DNA from: Lysobacter sp. 5GHs7-4
Lineage (GTDB): Bacteria > Pseudomonadota > Gammaproteobacteria > Xanthomonadales > Xanthomonadaceae
DNA length: 64,000 nucleotides
NCBI RefSeq assembly: GCF_021284765.1
Contig: NZ_CP089924.1
Coordinates: 4,606,001-4,670,000 of the forward strand
Direction of reading: 5' to 3'
Shown piece after piece: positions 15,950 to 23,673 of the stretch. The position numbers and the translations under genes were made by a program. Position 1 is the first letter of the stretch. The number at the start of each line of letters is the position of its first letter. Below the pieces are notes generated by a model. The model ran no database searches, was not told the origin of the DNA, and was given only the letters and a program-made list of their open reading frames with translations.

Positions 15950-17860
15950 ATGCGCCGCAACGCGTTTCGCCTTACCAGCCTTGCCATCAGCTGCGCCGTC
16001 GCGACGCCCGCGATCGCGCAAGATAACGCGCTCACCTCGGCGGTCGACGCCTTCGGCGAGCGTGCGGGCATCGAACAGTCCGGCCTCTACACCGAAAGCC
16101 AGGTGCGCGGCTTCGACCTCAACGACAGCGGCGCCTACCGCATCGACGGCGCCTACTTCGGCCGCGCCGCGGCCATGGACGACACCGTGCTGTCCAGCGT
16201 GGGCGTGCGTGTGGGCGTGAATGCGGCGCGCCTGGACTATCCCGCGCCGTCGGGCGTGGTGAACTATCGATTGCGCGAGGCCGGTACGAAAAACGAACTT
16301 CGCCTGGGCCTGGGCTTTCGCGATTTCGGCACGCGCGTGGTCCAGGCCGACGGTTCGGCGCAGGTCGGGCGCTTCAGTCTCGCGGGCGGCCTGCTCTGGC
16401 GCCCGCTGCAGGTGCACTACCAGGGCTACCGAGGTTCGGGCGTCAACGCCGGTGGCGTCGCCACCTGGAAGCTCGCAGGCGACCGGCGGCTGCGCGCCTT
16501 CACCTCGCTCTATCGCCGCCACTACGACGGCGACTATGCCGTCGCCCCGTCCAGCGCCGCGCTGCCGCCGCCGTTGCGAGCGCTGCATCAGTACTCGCCT
16601 TCGTGGGCGGAAACCGTGGGCCTGAGCACCAACACCGGCCTGCTCTTCGACGGGCGATTCGGCGGCTTCGATATCGATCTGTCGGCGTTCCGCTCCACGT
16701 TCGATATCGACAAGAACGATTTCACCCTGATCTCGGCCGACGCCGCCGGCAACGCCACCGCCACCACGCTGCGCACGCCCAGGCGCGAGAAGCATGCGAC
16801 CTCGGCCGAAGCCAGGATCGCGCGCTCGTTCGCCATGGGCGCGCTCGACCACCGCGCCAGCCTGTCGCTGCGCGGCGCGCGCACCCGCAACGAATTCACC
16901 TCCAGCCAAGCCATTCCCTTGGGCGCCTTCCACCTGTCCGGCGATCCGCCCGAGGTGGCGGAGCTGCCGTGGTCGGGACGGCGCGGCGAAGATCAGACCG
17001 AACAACTCACCGCGTCGGCGAGCTACGCCCTGAGCTGGCGCGATCGCTTTCAGCTGCGTCTGGGCCTCCACCGCGTGCGTTACGACAAGGCCTCGCAGGC
17101 GCTCTCCGGTAACCGCACCCAACGCGTCAGCCTGAGCACTCATCACAACGCCTCGGCGGTGTTCAATCTGAGCGACCGCACCGCGCTGTTCGGCAGCTGG
17201 GTCACCGGCCTGGAGGAGAGCGGCGCCGCGCCCGGATCGGCGACCAACCGCGACGAAGTGCTGCCGCCGGGCGAGGCCGTGCAAAAGGAGTTGGGCCTGC
17301 GTCATGCGCTGACGCCACGCCTGAACTTCATCGGCGCCGTCTTCGACGTCTCCAAGCCCAGCCAGGGCCTGCGCCAGGACGGCGCCTTCGGCCTGATCGG
17401 CGAAGTACGCCACCGCGGCATCGAAGCCTCGATCGCCGGCAAACTCAACGACCGCACCAACCTCGTCGCCGGCGTCGTCCGCTTCGACTCCGAAGTAAGC
17501 GGCCCGTTGGTGGACGCGGGCCTGGTCGGCTCGCACGGCGTGGGCGTCGCCCAGTTCGTCGCCGCCGCCAGCATCGAGTACCGCCTGCGCGACGACTGGT
17601 CCTTCGACGCCAGCCTCAGCCACACCGGCGAACGCTGGGCCAACACCGCCAATACGATCCAGGCGCCGGCCATCACCACGCTCAACCTGGGTACGCGCCA
17701 CCGCTTCACGCTCGCCGACCGTCCTGCCGAGCTGCGCATCGTGGCGTCGAATCTGACCGGCGAGGAAGGCTATACCGTCGCGCGCTCGGGGCTGCTGTCT
17801 CCAGTTTCGCCGCGCACGATACGGGCGGTGCTCACGGTCAGTTTTGGGGCAGGCAACTGA
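15950..17860 (+). CDS. TonB-dependent receptor with a shortened plug
   Basis: A 636-residue outer-membrane receptor with a signal peptide (about 1-22, ending TPAIAQ). The usual N-terminal TonB box and first part of the plug are missing. Only about 90 residues precede the barrel, and they still contain plug landmarks (VRGFDLND, YRIDGAYF, PSGVVNYRLR). The barrel is complete and ends in VLTVSFGAGN. Sequence style is that of siderophore receptors. It may be a natural short-plug receptor or one whose TonB contact was lost. It stands alone, 117 bases downstream of the GlxA start region, facing away from it. Confidence 0.85.
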   Translation: MRRNAFRLTSLAISCAVATPAIAQDNALTSAVDAFGERAGIEQSGLYTESQVRGFDLNDSGAYRIDGAYFGRAAAMDDTVLSSVGVRVGVNAARLDYPAPSGVVNYRLREAGTKNELRLGLGFRDFGTRVVQADGSAQVGRFSLAGGLLWRPLQVHYQGYRGSGVNAGGVATWKLAGDRRLRAFTSLYRRHYDGDYAVAPSSAALPPPLRALHQYSPSWAETVGLSTNTGLLFDGRFGGFDIDLSAFRSTFDIDKNDFTLISADAAGNATATTLRTPRREKHATSAEARIARSFAMGALDHRASLSLRGARTRNEFTSSQAIPLGAFHLSGDPPEVAELPWSGRRGEDQTEQLTASASYALSWRDRFQLRLGLHRVRYDKASQALSGNRTQRVSLSTHHNASAVFNLSDRTALFGSWVTGLEESGAAPGSATNRDEVLPPGEAVQKELGLRHALTPRLNFIGAVFDVSKPSQGLRQDGAFGLIGEVRHRGIEASIAGKLNDRTNLVAGVVRFDSEVSGPLVDAGLVGSHGVGVAQFVAAASIEYRLRDDWSFDASLSHTGERWANTANTIQAPAITTLNLGTRHRFTLADRPAELRIVASNLTGEEGYTVARSGLLSPVSPRTIRAVLTVSFGAGN

Positions 17861-18016
17861 GGCCGGGCAAGGCGATGCCAACCGACCGGGGCAAGGCCGG
17901 ATCCTTGCCATCACTCTCGGCCACAGAGCTGCTGGCGGGCAAAATCTGCCAACCGCGCACGGAATACAGGCGTTGTCACTTGACAGGCCGATACGTGTGG
18001 TTGGACCCTCGGCGGC

Positions 18017-18436
18017 ATGAATTTCGATCTCGAAGCGCTCAGCCTGCCGGAACTGAACTCCCTACTGATCGCCGCGGAGCGGCGGAAGCAGCTGGTTTCC
18101 AGCCGTCGCCCCATTGCCGTAGTCCGTCGGAAAGCGATCGCGCTAGCCGCTCAACTCGGCTACACGATCGAGGAACTCTACGGGGACCAGCCGGCAGCCG
18201 AGGCCGCCGGCAAGAAGCGGGCGCCGCGGCGGAAAACCGGCAAGGTCGCCGCCAAATACCGCGACCCGGAGAACAAGCGCAATACCTGGTCGGGTCGCGG
18301 ACGGATGCCACGATGGCTGGCGCAAAAGACCAAGCATGGCCGTAGCGCCACCGATTTTCTTATCCCCGGCCTCGCAAAACCAACCGCGCGCAAAAGCAGC
18401 TCGATTGGCCAACGCAAGCTCATCAAGCAGGGCTGA
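18017..18436 (+). CDS. H-NS-like nucleoid-associated protein
   Basis: A 139-residue H-NS family protein. The N-terminal helix is a dimerisation segment (LSLPELNSLLIAAERRKQLV). After a basic linker comes the DNA-binding core AAKYRDPENKRNTWSGRGRM followed by PRWLA, the hallmark of H-NS C-terminal domains, and then a basic tail. Such proteins silence AT-rich, acquired DNA. Its position directly beside the lower-GC island at 18.8-20.5 kb is notable, though most species of this group carry several H-NS-like genes. Confidence 0.9.
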   Translation: MNFDLEALSLPELNSLLIAAERRKQLVSSRRPIAVVRRKAIALAAQLGYTIEELYGDQPAAEAAGKKRAPRRKTGKVAAKYRDPENKRNTWSGRGRMPRWLAQKTKHGRSATDFLIPGLAKPTARKSSSIGQRKLIKQG

Positions 18437-18442
18437 CGCCTG

Positions 18443-18835
18443 CTAATCCGCTTTTCGGATGACCCAATCCGTGAGCCCGGCATCCAGCGTCATGCGTGCG
18501 AGCCTCGACGCCTCGATCACGGTAATGGCCTCGTCATCCGTCGTGACGGCGCCGGTGTGGTAGGCGTAAAACATACGATTGAAAACCCCGTCCTTTCCTT
18601 GCTGAGCGTAGGCTTCGAACTCGGACTGAGTCGTCTTCGCCTTCACCTGCACGAAAGCGCGTTCTCCCGTGGAGGGCAGCTCAAGGTCGAGATCCAGCAG
18701 CTTCCTGGTGCCACCGGTCGAATCGATCCGACGCCAACCGCTGGATCCGAAGATGAGTTCGACCAGGACCTCAAAGTCTCGTGGACCAAGACGCTGAATC
18801 AACGGCACCAACGAGTCGATCAACTCTGTACGCAC
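18443..18835 (-). CDS. Mrr-like restriction endonuclease domain protein (short)
   Basis: A 130-residue protein from a GTG start. It contains a PD-(D/E)XK nuclease-like core: DFEVLVELIFGSSGWRR, then LLDLDLELP and FVQVKAKT, which correspond to the Asp and the Q/E-x-K catalytic strand. Relatives known to me usually carry this module at the end of a longer protein of about 250-300 residues, so this gene may be a surviving C-terminal piece. Just upstream a 52-residue frame overlaps it by 16 bases, which may be the broken N-terminal part. It is convergent with the H-NS gene (seven bases apart). Confidence 0.65.
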   Translation of the reverse strand: MRTELIDSLVPLIQRLGPRDFEVLVELIFGSSGWRRIDSTGGTRKLLDLDLELPSTGERAFVQVKAKTTQSEFEAYAQQGKDGVFNRMFYAYHTGAVTTDDEAITVIEASRLARMTLDAGLTDWVIRKAD

Positions 18836-18978
18836 ACCGCTTCCGCCCGCTTGACCTCTTCGCTCAGCTCCGCATTGATGCGGCGTACGACGTGGGCGGC
18901 CGCGCTAAATCCGGCATCCACCGCGAAAGGTGATGCCCAGACCGTACTCTGCAGTGTAGATCGAACACGCGAGTGCAT
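18820..18978 (-). CDS. Small overlapping frame upstream of the nuclease gene
   Basis: An ATG at 18978 opens 52 codons that end inside the nuclease gene (overlap 16 bases). The product contains VDAGFSAAAHVVRRINAEL and SEEVKRAEA, a plausible helix. It could be a separate small protein coupled to the nuclease or the N-terminal part of a frameshifted longer nuclease. No Shine-Dalgarno is visible. Confidence 0.3.
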   Translation of the reverse strand: MHSRVRSTLQSTVWASPFAVDAGFSAAAHVVRRINAELSEEVKRAEAVCVQS

Positions 18979-19046
18979 TCGTGACGGGATCAGCTAGAGA
19001 GGATGCGGAGCTCCTATAGTGGCCCGAGACCTGGAGGAGCTGCTCT

Positions 19047-19592
19047 CTACTTCAACTTCTTCGATGCTTTGCTCGGCGCCCGGGCCTTTCGCGGCTTACG
19101 GGCGCGGGCTGGTTCATCAGGAGCCGCGATTACGCGGATCGGATATCGGAACGTGCCAATTCCGTTAAGCATGATCTGAAAATGATAGACGCCCTCACCA
19201 TCGAACGGCATTCCGTTGACCGAGGCCTCAACGTGACAGCGATTTCCCACATCTGGTCTCAAGATGATGCTGGGTTCAACATCAGTCGCCAAGAAACCTC
19301 TGCCATCAGGTAGAACCCAATTCAAATCGAACCTTACTGGTTCTGTCGAGTTGCATTCATTAGGCCAGCGCCAATCAACGGTGAAATACAGCACGAGAGG
19401 GGCAGCAGCCTCCACTTGTGTAAGGCCGTCCCTCGACTCCAAGATCGATCGAGGAATGTAGATCTCCTCCACGATGTTGATTGCGGAAGGCGCTCCCGTT
19501 TGCCCGTCTTTGAGCATTTCCTTAGCTAGGATCGCCCAATTAACCGATGGTACGGAGGCCGCCCCTCCCTTCTTGGCGCGCACCTTGCTCAT
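19047..19592 (-). CDS. Third gene of the toxin-antitoxin operon, unknown beta-rich protein
   Basis: A 181-residue protein with no recognised family. Residues about 35-155 are predicted beta-rich (INIVEEIYIPRS, LVLYFTVDWRWPNE, YHFQIMLNGIG) and the last 25 residues are a Lys/Arg/Ala tail. The ATG overlaps the antitoxin stop by four bases (ATGA), so it is translated with the pair. The size and position are those of the SecB-like chaperone in TAC modules, but no SecB pattern is seen. A sampled 60-base line of the gene has 28 G+C (47%), against about 72% in a typical gene of this window, so it looks acquired. Confidence 0.7.
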   Translation of the reverse strand: MSKVRAKKGGAASVPSVNWAILAKEMLKDGQTGAPSAINIVEEIYIPRSILESRDGLTQVEAAAPLVLYFTVDWRWPNECNSTEPVRFDLNWVLPDGRGFLATDVEPSIILRPDVGNRCHVEASVNGMPFDGEGVYHFQIMLNGIGTFRYPIRVIAAPDEPARARKPRKARAPSKASKKLK

Positions 19593-20131
19593 TGAAGTTG
19601 CCGCCCACTGGTGAGGCCGAAGGATGAATGCACTCGAATGGATTCAGCGTCTGCTGGAGGGACGCTGAAGGTAGGAACCGTTGTGTGGTGCGTGCGGTCG
19701 CCTACACGACTTGAGCCTTCGGCGCCCAACATCCATGCACTGTACGTGCCAGTTTTTGGAATTGAGCTCTTGGGAAGCAGGTACTCATCGACCCGACAAA
19801 CGACGCGTAGGCAGGCATTGGCAGTGGGCTTTTCTCCCACGCTGATAGTCACCTGCAGACCTAGCTTGACGAGGAACTGCAGCAATCGCTCCACAGAAAA
19901 TCCTTGGAGCTTGTAATTCCGCAAAAGCGAAACATTAGGCTGACTGATCTCAAGACGCCCAGCAATTTCCTGTTGCGAACTGCCGAGTGAGTCGATGCGC
20001 TCATTTAACCGATATGCGAGGCTCGCCTTAGTGAGGTGCTCCTCCGGATTGGGTAGACCCAAATCCGCAAAAACGTTGTCGCTTCCTAGAACGAAGCTAT
20101 CATCGCTCACAGTGTCCTTGCGCTTCATCAT
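19589..20131 (-). CDS. HigA-like antitoxin with C-terminal extension
   Basis: A 180-residue protein. The N-terminal part (about 18-98) is an XRE/HigA-type antitoxin: DNVFADLGLPNPEEHL, a helix-turn-helix SSQQEIAGRLEISQPNVSLL (51-70), and VERLLQFLVKLGLQVTI. Normal members stop near residue 100. Here an extra 80 residues follow (from EKPTANACLRVV to SSFGLTSGRQLQ) with no known family. GGAGG lies three bases before the first ATG (20131) and six before the second (20128), so the second may be used. The start overlaps the toxin stop, and the stop overlaps the third gene. It should repress the operon and neutralise the toxin. Confidence 0.85.
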   Translation of the reverse strand: MMKRKDTVSDDSFVLGSDNVFADLGLPNPEEHLTKASLAYRLNERIDSLGSSQQEIAGRLEISQPNVSLLRNYKLQGFSVERLLQFLVKLGLQVTISVGEKPTANACLRVVCRVDEYLLPKSSIPKTGTYSAWMLGAEGSSRVGDRTHHTTVPTFSVPPADAESIRVHSSFGLTSGRQLQ

Positions 20132-20472
20132 TTGCCTCCAAAGTCCTTCCTGGCTTGGGTCAAGCGTCGCTCGATCAGATCGATGTGTCGTTTCGGTGTT
20201 TCCTTTTGCTTGTGTGACTTCTTCTGAAAAGCGTGAAGGACGACTACTACATCTTTGAATTGCACGGTATACACGGCCCTATAGGTGTCCCCGTCCTCAT
20301 CGAGGACGATCTCAAGAACTGACGCGCCCTCGAAGCCTTTCAATGGCTTCGCTGATGGGTGCTTCGCGCCCTGTTGAGCAACAAACAACGCATGGCCAGC
20401 ATCACTGCGTGACTGCTCTGGGAAATCCAGCAATTCCTTTTTTGCCCCGCAAGACCACGCGATTCCCTTCAT
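20128..20472 (-). CDS. HigB/RelE-superfamily toxin (Gp49-like)
   Basis: A 114-residue toxin of the Gp49/HigB type. Visible motifs are AWSCGAKKELLDFPEQ at the start, HPSAKPLKGFEG in the middle and RAVYTVQFKDVVVVLHAFQK followed by KSHK near the end. All are typical of this family of ribosome-dependent mRNA interferases. The ATG at 20472 is chosen because GAGGAG lies ten bases before it and the length then fits the family; a longer frame from 20541 has no support. The order toxin first, antitoxin second matches higBA. Inhibition of translation by mRNA cleavage is known for the family and is inferred here. Confidence 0.88.
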   Translation of the reverse strand: MKGIAWSCGAKKELLDFPEQSRSDAGHALFVAQQGAKHPSAKPLKGFEGASVLEIVLDEDGDTYRAVYTVQFKDVVVVLHAFQKKSHKQKETPKRHIDLIERRLTQARKDFGGK

Positions 20473-20497
20473 GGGCGAATTGCTCCTCGGCAAGCGG

Positions 20498-20520
20498 ACT
20501 ATACCACTCTCTGTATAAGT
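20498..20520 (-). promoter_or_regulatory. Candidate promoter/operator of the toxin-antitoxin operon
   Basis: On the minus strand ACTTATAC and GTATAGT form an imperfect inverted repeat across eight bases. It includes TATAGT (20503-20498), a good -10 hexamer, 26 bases before the toxin ATG. Antitoxin binding here would give autorepression. Confidence 0.45.
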
Positions 20521-20905
20521 GCCATGTAGGCGGATCGTCACACCCCTACGCCGAAGTGTGTCCTAACTCACGGTCCATTTCAGCGGCGCCATGGGCTAGC
20601 TGGACTGTGGATAACTACCGTTCGTCGGCAACGAACGGGGCTATGGGCAGGTGACGTCGGCCGCCTGGATGCACTGCAAGCCTGAAGTGGTGACTGGCCT
20701 CAGAGCCAGCCAGGGCGCTCCCTTCCACTAGCAATAGGATTTCGACCCCTGCTGAATGGGTGTCGCGCCGCCGCCACGCGCGCTACCTAAAGTCACCAAG
20801 TTCGCTCCATAGCAGACCAGGAACCGTGGCGAAGAGGTTGCGGACACTTGGCGGACACGAGAACTGAGGTACTAACTGACGACGCGCGCAACCAATTGAT
20901 TTCAC
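20521..20905. other. Noncoding stretch between the TA operon and the tRNA
   Basis: About 385 bases with no gene that could be supported. The composition is mixed. Short frames end close to the tRNA, one reading LRTLGGHEN before a stop at 20866-20868, but they are too short to call. No copy of the tRNA 3' end was found. Confidence 0.5.
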
Positions 20906-20981
20906 TGGTGGGCCCACCAGGATTCGAACCTGGAACCAAAGGATTATGAGTCCTCTGCTCTAACCGTTGAGCTATAGGCCC
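20906..20981 (-). tRNA. tRNA-Ile (CAT anticodon, lysidine type)
   Basis: A 76-base cloverleaf with encoded CCA. The acceptor pairs GGGCCTA with TGGGCCC, the D-arm is AGCTCAACGGTTAGAGC, and the anticodon loop is CTCATAA with anticodon CAT. The T-arm is GGTTCGAATCC. The anticodon stem and variable region (GACTCATAATC, TTGGT) match the AUA-reading tRNA-Ile2 rather than elongator Met. In the cell the C of the anticodon would be changed to lysidine by TilS. Its 3' end points to the lower-GC island, a common arrangement for integration at tRNA genes. Confidence 0.93.
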
Positions 20982-21080
20982 GCGCGCCGGGGAATTCTAC
21001 GGGAGCGGGCGGCGCGGCATAAGCCGTGCGGGATGTGCCGCAGGCGGCCGCGCCGGCAGACGCCGGGCGGCCGTTAGCGC

Positions 21081-23462
21081 TCAGGGCCGCGACATCGAGT
21101 ACGGCCGCTGCTTCGGATCCGTCGCCCAGGCCTTGTCCGGCTGGGCCTGCATGGTGAAGCGCAGTTCGCCGCCGGCGAGGATTTCCTCATGGCGCAGGTA
21201 GGCGCGGTCCAGCGGTTTGCCGTTGAGGGTGGCGCGGCCGATGTAGGTGTGGGCGTCGTCCAGGCCGTCGGCGATCACGCTGAAGCGTTTGCCGTTGGGC
21301 AGGTTGAGGGTGGCGCGCGGCAGGAAGGGGCGGCCGATCACGTACTCGTTGCTGCCCGGCGCCACCGGATAGAAGCCCAGGGCGGTGAACACGTACCAGG
21401 CCGACATCTGGCCGAGGTCGTCGTTGCCGGCCAGGCCGTCGGGGCGCGGGGCGTACTGGGTGGCCATGATCTGCTTGAGGCGTTCCTGGGTGCGCCAGGG
21501 TTGGCCGGCGTACGCGTACAGGTAGGCGACGTGGTGGCTGGGTTCGTTGCCGTGCGCGTACCAGCCGATCAGGCCGGTGATGTCTTCCATGTGCGCGAAG
21601 ATCTTGGGATCGACCTTGGCGTCGAACACCTCATCGAGCTTGCCGATCAGCTGGTCGTCGCCGCCGTGCGCGCGGGCCAGGCCGGCGACGTCCTGCGGGA
21701 CGTACCAGGAGTACTGCCAGGCGTTGCCTTCGGTGTAGTCGCTGCCGTAGCCGCTGACGGTGGCGTCGAAGGGTTCGCGGAAGCTGCCGTCGCGCTTGCG
21801 CGCGCGCATGAAGCCGGTCTTGGCGTCGAAGGCGTGCTTCCAGTTGCCGGCGCGCTCGTTGAACTTGGCGGCGATGTCCTTGCGGCCCATGGCCTGGGCC
21901 ATGCGTGCGATGGTCCAGTCGTCGTAGGCGTATTCCAGGGTCTTGGACGCGGCCTCGCCTTCTTCGTCGATCGGCACGTAGCCCAGTTCCATGTATTGGG
22001 CGATGCCGTCGTAAGGCCCGTAACTGGCGCTGGCGACCATGGCCTGCAGGGCTTGATCGGCATCGAACCCGCGGATGCCCTTCATGTAGGCGTCGGCGAT
22101 CACCGGCACGGCGTGGTAGCCGATCATGCACCAGGTCTCCTGGCCGTGGAACGACCACACCGGCAGCACGCCGTAGGGGCTTTCGCGGCGTGAGGCCAGC
22201 AGCGAATTGACGAAGTCGCTGTTGCGCTGTTCGGGCTGTACCAAGGTCAGCAGCGGATGCAGCGCGCGGTAGGTATCCCACAGCGAGAACGTGGAGTGGT
22301 GGCGATAGCCCTTGGCCTGGTGCACGGCGTTGTCGGGGCCGCGGTAACGGCCGTCGCTGTCCATGAACAGGCTGGGGCCCATCAGCGTGTGGTAGAGCGC
22401 GGTGTAGAAGCTTTTGCGCGCGGGTTCGGGTGCGTCCAGATCGACCGCCGACAGGGCCTCGGTCCAACGTGCGCGCGCCTGGGCGCGCACGCCGTCGAAA
22501 TCGTAGCCGGGGACTTCGGCGTCGAGGTTGGCGATCGCTCCCTCTTCGCTGACCGGCGAGATCGCGACTTTCACCACCAGCGACTGCCCCGATGCGTCGG
22601 CGAAATCGAAGGCGCCGACCAGTTGCCGGCCTTCGATCTGCGCGCGCAGGGTCGGCGTCTTTTCGGCCGGGGGCGGGAAGCCCTTGTAGATCACGTCCTG
22701 TTCGGTGTCGTGGAACTGGTGGCCGCTGAGCGGGCGCGAGAAGCGCATCGCGAAGTAGAGCTGGCGGCCGGGCGCCCAGCCGCGGGTTTCGCGAAAGCCG
22801 GTGACGGTGCCGTCCGGACGCAGGCGCAGCCGCGACCACAGCACCTTGCCGGGATAGTCGTACATGCTGGTGCGCAGATCGATCAGCACGTGCGCCGGCT
22901 TGCCCTTGGGGAAGGTGTAGCGGTGCACGCCGACGCGCTCGGTGGCGGTGAGTTCGGCGCGCACCTGGTAGTCGTCCAGGGTCACGGCGTAGTAACCGGG
23001 CTGCGCGACTTCATCGTCGTGACGGAAACGCGAGCGGTAGCCGCTGCCGGGCTTGCCGTCCTCGCCGCGCTCCAGGCGCACCTCGCCGGCGATCGGCATC
23101 AGCAGCACGTCGCCCAGGTCGGAGTGGCCGGTGCCGGAGAAATGCGTGTGCGAGAAGCCGACGATGCTGGTGTCGTCGTAGCGATAGCCCGCGGCCCAGC
23201 CGTAGGCCTCCTTGCGCGGCTTGATCTGGGTATCCGGGCTGAGCTGGACCATGCCGAACGGCACCACCGCGCCGGGGAAGGTGTGACCTTCGCCGCCGGT
23301 GCCGATGAAGGGGTCGACCGCGTCGTAGGCGCGGCGCGCGGCGGCGTCGGCAATCGAGGGCGACTGTGCGGTGGCGAGGCCGCTGATCGCCCAGGCCAGC
23401 AGCAGAGGCCAGCGCAGATGGCGCTTGAACGAGCGATGCGGGAACGAGGGATCGGCAGGCAT
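21081..23462 (-). CDS. GH92 family alpha-1,2-mannosidase, exported
   Basis: A 793-residue glycoside hydrolase of family 92. It has a signal peptide (about 1-33, ending LATAQ) and the family N-terminal beta-sandwich beginning VDPFIGTGGEGHTFPGA. The (alpha/alpha)6 catalytic domain follows, with segments such as FSHTHFSGTGHSD, FSLWDTYRALHPL and NDDLGQMSAWYVF. GH92 enzymes are calcium-dependent exo-mannosidases that release mannose from glycans. It is divergent from the LacI gene with two operators in between, and the kinase and isomerase genes that would use mannose follow lacI. It probably acts in the periplasm on oligomannosides imported by the receptor at 6.3-9.4 kb. Confidence 0.95.
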   Translation of the reverse strand: MPADPSFPHRSFKRHLRWPLLLAWAISGLATAQSPSIADAAARRAYDAVDPFIGTGGEGHTFPGAVVPFGMVQLSPDTQIKPRKEAYGWAAGYRYDDTSIVGFSHTHFSGTGHSDLGDVLLMPIAGEVRLERGEDGKPGSGYRSRFRHDDEVAQPGYYAVTLDDYQVRAELTATERVGVHRYTFPKGKPAHVLIDLRTSMYDYPGKVLWSRLRLRPDGTVTGFRETRGWAPGRQLYFAMRFSRPLSGHQFHDTEQDVIYKGFPPPAEKTPTLRAQIEGRQLVGAFDFADASGQSLVVKVAISPVSEEGAIANLDAEVPGYDFDGVRAQARARWTEALSAVDLDAPEPARKSFYTALYHTLMGPSLFMDSDGRYRGPDNAVHQAKGYRHHSTFSLWDTYRALHPLLTLVQPEQRNSDFVNSLLASRRESPYGVLPVWSFHGQETWCMIGYHAVPVIADAYMKGIRGFDADQALQAMVASASYGPYDGIAQYMELGYVPIDEEGEAASKTLEYAYDDWTIARMAQAMGRKDIAAKFNERAGNWKHAFDAKTGFMRARKRDGSFREPFDATVSGYGSDYTEGNAWQYSWYVPQDVAGLARAHGGDDQLIGKLDEVFDAKVDPKIFAHMEDITGLIGWYAHGNEPSHHVAYLYAYAGQPWRTQERLKQIMATQYAPRPDGLAGNDDLGQMSAWYVFTALGFYPVAPGSNEYVIGRPFLPRATLNLPNGKRFSVIADGLDDAHTYIGRATLNGKPLDRAYLRHEEILAGGELRFTMQAQPDKAWATDPKQRPYSMSRP

Positions 23463-23515
23463 GGACGGCTCCGGTGGCGGACCGGGCGGACGACTCCGGC
23501 CGGACGGCGCTGTTG

Positions 23516-23533
23516 ATTTAGATCGTTCTAAAT
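23516..23533. promoter_or_regulatory. LacI-family operator before the GH92 gene
   Basis: ATTTAGATCGTTCTAAAT, a palindrome apart from its two central-flank bases, lies 53 bases before the GH92 start. It matches the sites at 9493 and 9619. Confidence 0.8.
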
Positions 23534-23618
23534 TGTCGGCAAACTAACACGCAGTTTTGATGGCCGCATGCTGCACCGCAGAATGCAAGGATGTGGCCGG
23601 AAGCGCAGCATGCATCAC

Positions 23619-23636
23619 ATTTAGAACGATCTAAAC
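23619..23636. promoter_or_regulatory. LacI-family operator before the lacI gene
   Basis: TTTAGAACGATCTAAA (23620-23635) lies 38 bases before the LacI ATG. Its centre is 103 bases from the GH92-side site. It indicates autoregulation and shared control of both divergent units. Confidence 0.8.
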
Positions 23637-23673
23637 TAATGCACCCCGCCCTGCCCGATCCGGTCGCCATCCG

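Noticed and set aside
18017..18436. H-NS-like gene as part of the mobile island
   Set aside because: Its composition and codon use look like the chromosome and such genes are core in this family. It is treated as a flank of the island.
20815..20870. Possible integrase C-terminal remnant next to the tRNA (reads LRTLGGHEN before a stop)
   Set aside because: Fewer than twenty codons can be read and no active-site residues are visible. The evidence is too thin.
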